64,000 nt of DNA from Succinimonas sp045124755 (lineage in GTDB: Bacteria; Pseudomonadota; Gammaproteobacteria; Enterobacterales; Succinivibrionaceae): NCBI RefSeq assembly GCF_045124755.1, contig NZ_JBGVMK010000207.1; one strand, 5' to 3'. The position numbers and the translations under genes are program-made. Shown here piece by piece: positions 63,198 to 64,000 of this stretch (the first letter of the stretch is position 1; every line of letters begins with the position of its first letter). The notes below the pieces were generated by a model. It had not been told where the DNA came from. It saw only the letters and a program-made list of their open reading frames with translations, and made no database searches.

Positions 63198-63538
63198 GAC
63201 CATCTCCTTATTTAGGCATTGTCCCGGACAAGAGAGCCCGTCCCGGGGATTTTTTTAACCTCTGGTTTTGTGGTTATCAGATTCCGGTTATCCATGCTAG
63301 CACAGCAGTTTTTGGCAAAAAAGCCTCCGGTTTTGTTTTTGCCTGCCGGGCGGCAATAAAGCGGTAAAAACAAAAACAGAGATGCCGCAGGGAAAAGCCC
63401 TCTGGGACTCCCGGGAGTTCCTTTCTGAAAATGTTTTCCTAAAACGTTCTCCGGGTGAGTAAAACCGCCGGAAATGTGCTATATTTTGCAGTATGAGAGC
63501 TTTATATTCGGGCTCGGACAGTAAATAAAGAATGAACT
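63198..63538. other. Intergenic region upstream of the response regulator gene
   Basis: Contains a T-tailed hairpin-like segment at about 63223-63258 (CCCGG arms then T7 on the plus strand) and, around 63478-63510, an AT-rich stretch likely to be the promoter of the regulator gene. A 27-codon minus-strand frame at about 63213-63296 has no Shine-Dalgarno and is not called. Confidence 0.35.
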
Positions 63539-64000
63539 ATGGATCCTCATTTTCATATCCTGCTTGTCGGTGATGACAATGCCAATCTGCTGGTGCTGCA
63601 GCAGGTTCTTGACAGATCCTGCGAGGCGGAGTTTGCTTTTACCGCTCAGGATGCGGTTTTTAAGCTGGCCGCCAAACATTATGATCTGGTGATTTCGGAC
63701 TATACACTCCCTGACCTCCCGCTCGCGGAGTTTATGAGCAGCCTGCGGAGAATCTCCAAGCCCCGGGTGCTCCCCGTTATTGTCATGAGCGATAACGATG
63801 ACCCCAATGCCGAGGAGCAGAGCTTCCGGCTGGGCGCTCAGGACTATATCAGCAAGAATTCCCGCTTTGGCGTCATCGAATACCGTGTTATGCGGGTGCT
63901 AGAGGCGGAGCAGAACCGGGCGGCCATGGAACGCCGTTATCAGGATCAGGAACAGAAGATCGAAAAAATCCGGCAGAATATAGTGGAGGCCTTTGCTTCC
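63539..64000 (+). CDS. Response regulator, truncated by the window end
   Basis: 154 codons are visible and the frame remains open. A CheY-like receiver domain starts at the N terminus: the acidic pair in LLVGDDNANLL (the first acidic position before it reads Gly), the phospho-acceptor Asp in LVISDYTLPD near residue 54, the Ser in IVMSDN near 82 and the Lys in YISKNS near 105. A charged coiled-coil (EAEQNRAAMERRYQDQEQKIEKI) follows, as in regulators with GGDEF, HD-GYP or other output domains. The output domain lies outside the window. ATG 63539 has a weak AAAG Shine-Dalgarno. No histidine kinase is visible. Confidence 0.85.
   Translation, partial: MDPHFHILLVGDDNANLLVLQQVLDRSCEAEFAFTAQDAVFKLAAKHYDLVISDYTLPDLPLAEFMSSLRRISKPRVLPVIVMSDNDDPNAEEQSFRLGAQDYISKNSRFGVIEYRVMRVLEAEQNRAAMERRYQDQEQKIEKIRQNIVEAFAS

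Overview
This window looks like the chromosome of an anaerobic gammaproteobacterium, and the Succinivibrionaceae are my best guess (inference). The fused 820-residue aspartokinase-homoserine dehydrogenase in a thrABC operon, RsmJ, RsxA, DjlA, a USG-1 protein and the linked yrdD/purE/tsaC/aroE genes are gammaproteobacterial traits. AAA_9, AAA_14/DUF4143 and Rpn-type PD-(D/E)XK genes scattered among housekeeping genes fit gut and rumen members of that group. No rRNA, tRNA, CRISPR array or complete insertion sequence was seen.

Layout. 1-6.5 kb: an unknown acidic protein, a HAD-fold lipoprotein phosphatase, a small membrane protein and a dCache-GGDEF diguanylate cyclase. 6.6-11.7 kb: thrABC behind a promoter and an attenuator-like hairpin. 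11.7-19.2 kb: a zinc-ribbon (YrdD-like) protein, an amidase, PnuC, PurE, TsaC, AroE and RsmJ, with an AAA_14/DUF4143 gene and duplicated upstream DNA wedged between tsaC and aroE. 19.2-20.9 kb: three tandem paralogous Gly/Asp-rich two-helix membrane proteins preceded by a very AT-rich array of phased CAATTAA/TTAATTG motifs. 20.9-27 kb: a DjlA-like co-chaperone divergent from lon (sigma-32-like promoter, enlarged Lon), then a USG-1 protein and a lone rsxA.

27-35 kb: an AAA_9/PD-(D/E)XK gene, then a 719-bp head-to-tail duplication. Each unit carries its own promoter, a ~127-nt structured RNA with three GGA-in-loop hairpins, and an intrinsic terminator. I read these as twin CsrA-sequestering (CsrB/RsmZ-type) small RNAs. 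A 1412-residue beta-helix lipoprotein follows. 35.4-44 kb, all on the minus strand: a 1586-residue protein with a UbiB/ABC1-like kinase domain and two CesT-like secretion chaperones (a probable type III effector module), followed by cobT-cobS-cobC. 44-50.4 kb: an FrhB-like iron-sulfur protein and a polysaccharide pyruvyl transferase-like protein sharing a C-terminal module, then a subtilase lipoprotein.

50.5-64 kb: a TSCPD protein, an aminotransferase, RimO, a TPR-GGDEF protein behind a near-perfect palindrome, a zinc-ribbon membrane protein, an Rpn nuclease gene broken at a T8 tract, a free-standing duplicate of its C-terminal (RpnS-like) part, purA, a 42-residue membrane peptide and the start of a response regulator. 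The main candidates for something new are the twin sRNA locus, the Rpn/RpnS duplication, the kinase-effector module and the phased AT-rich array.
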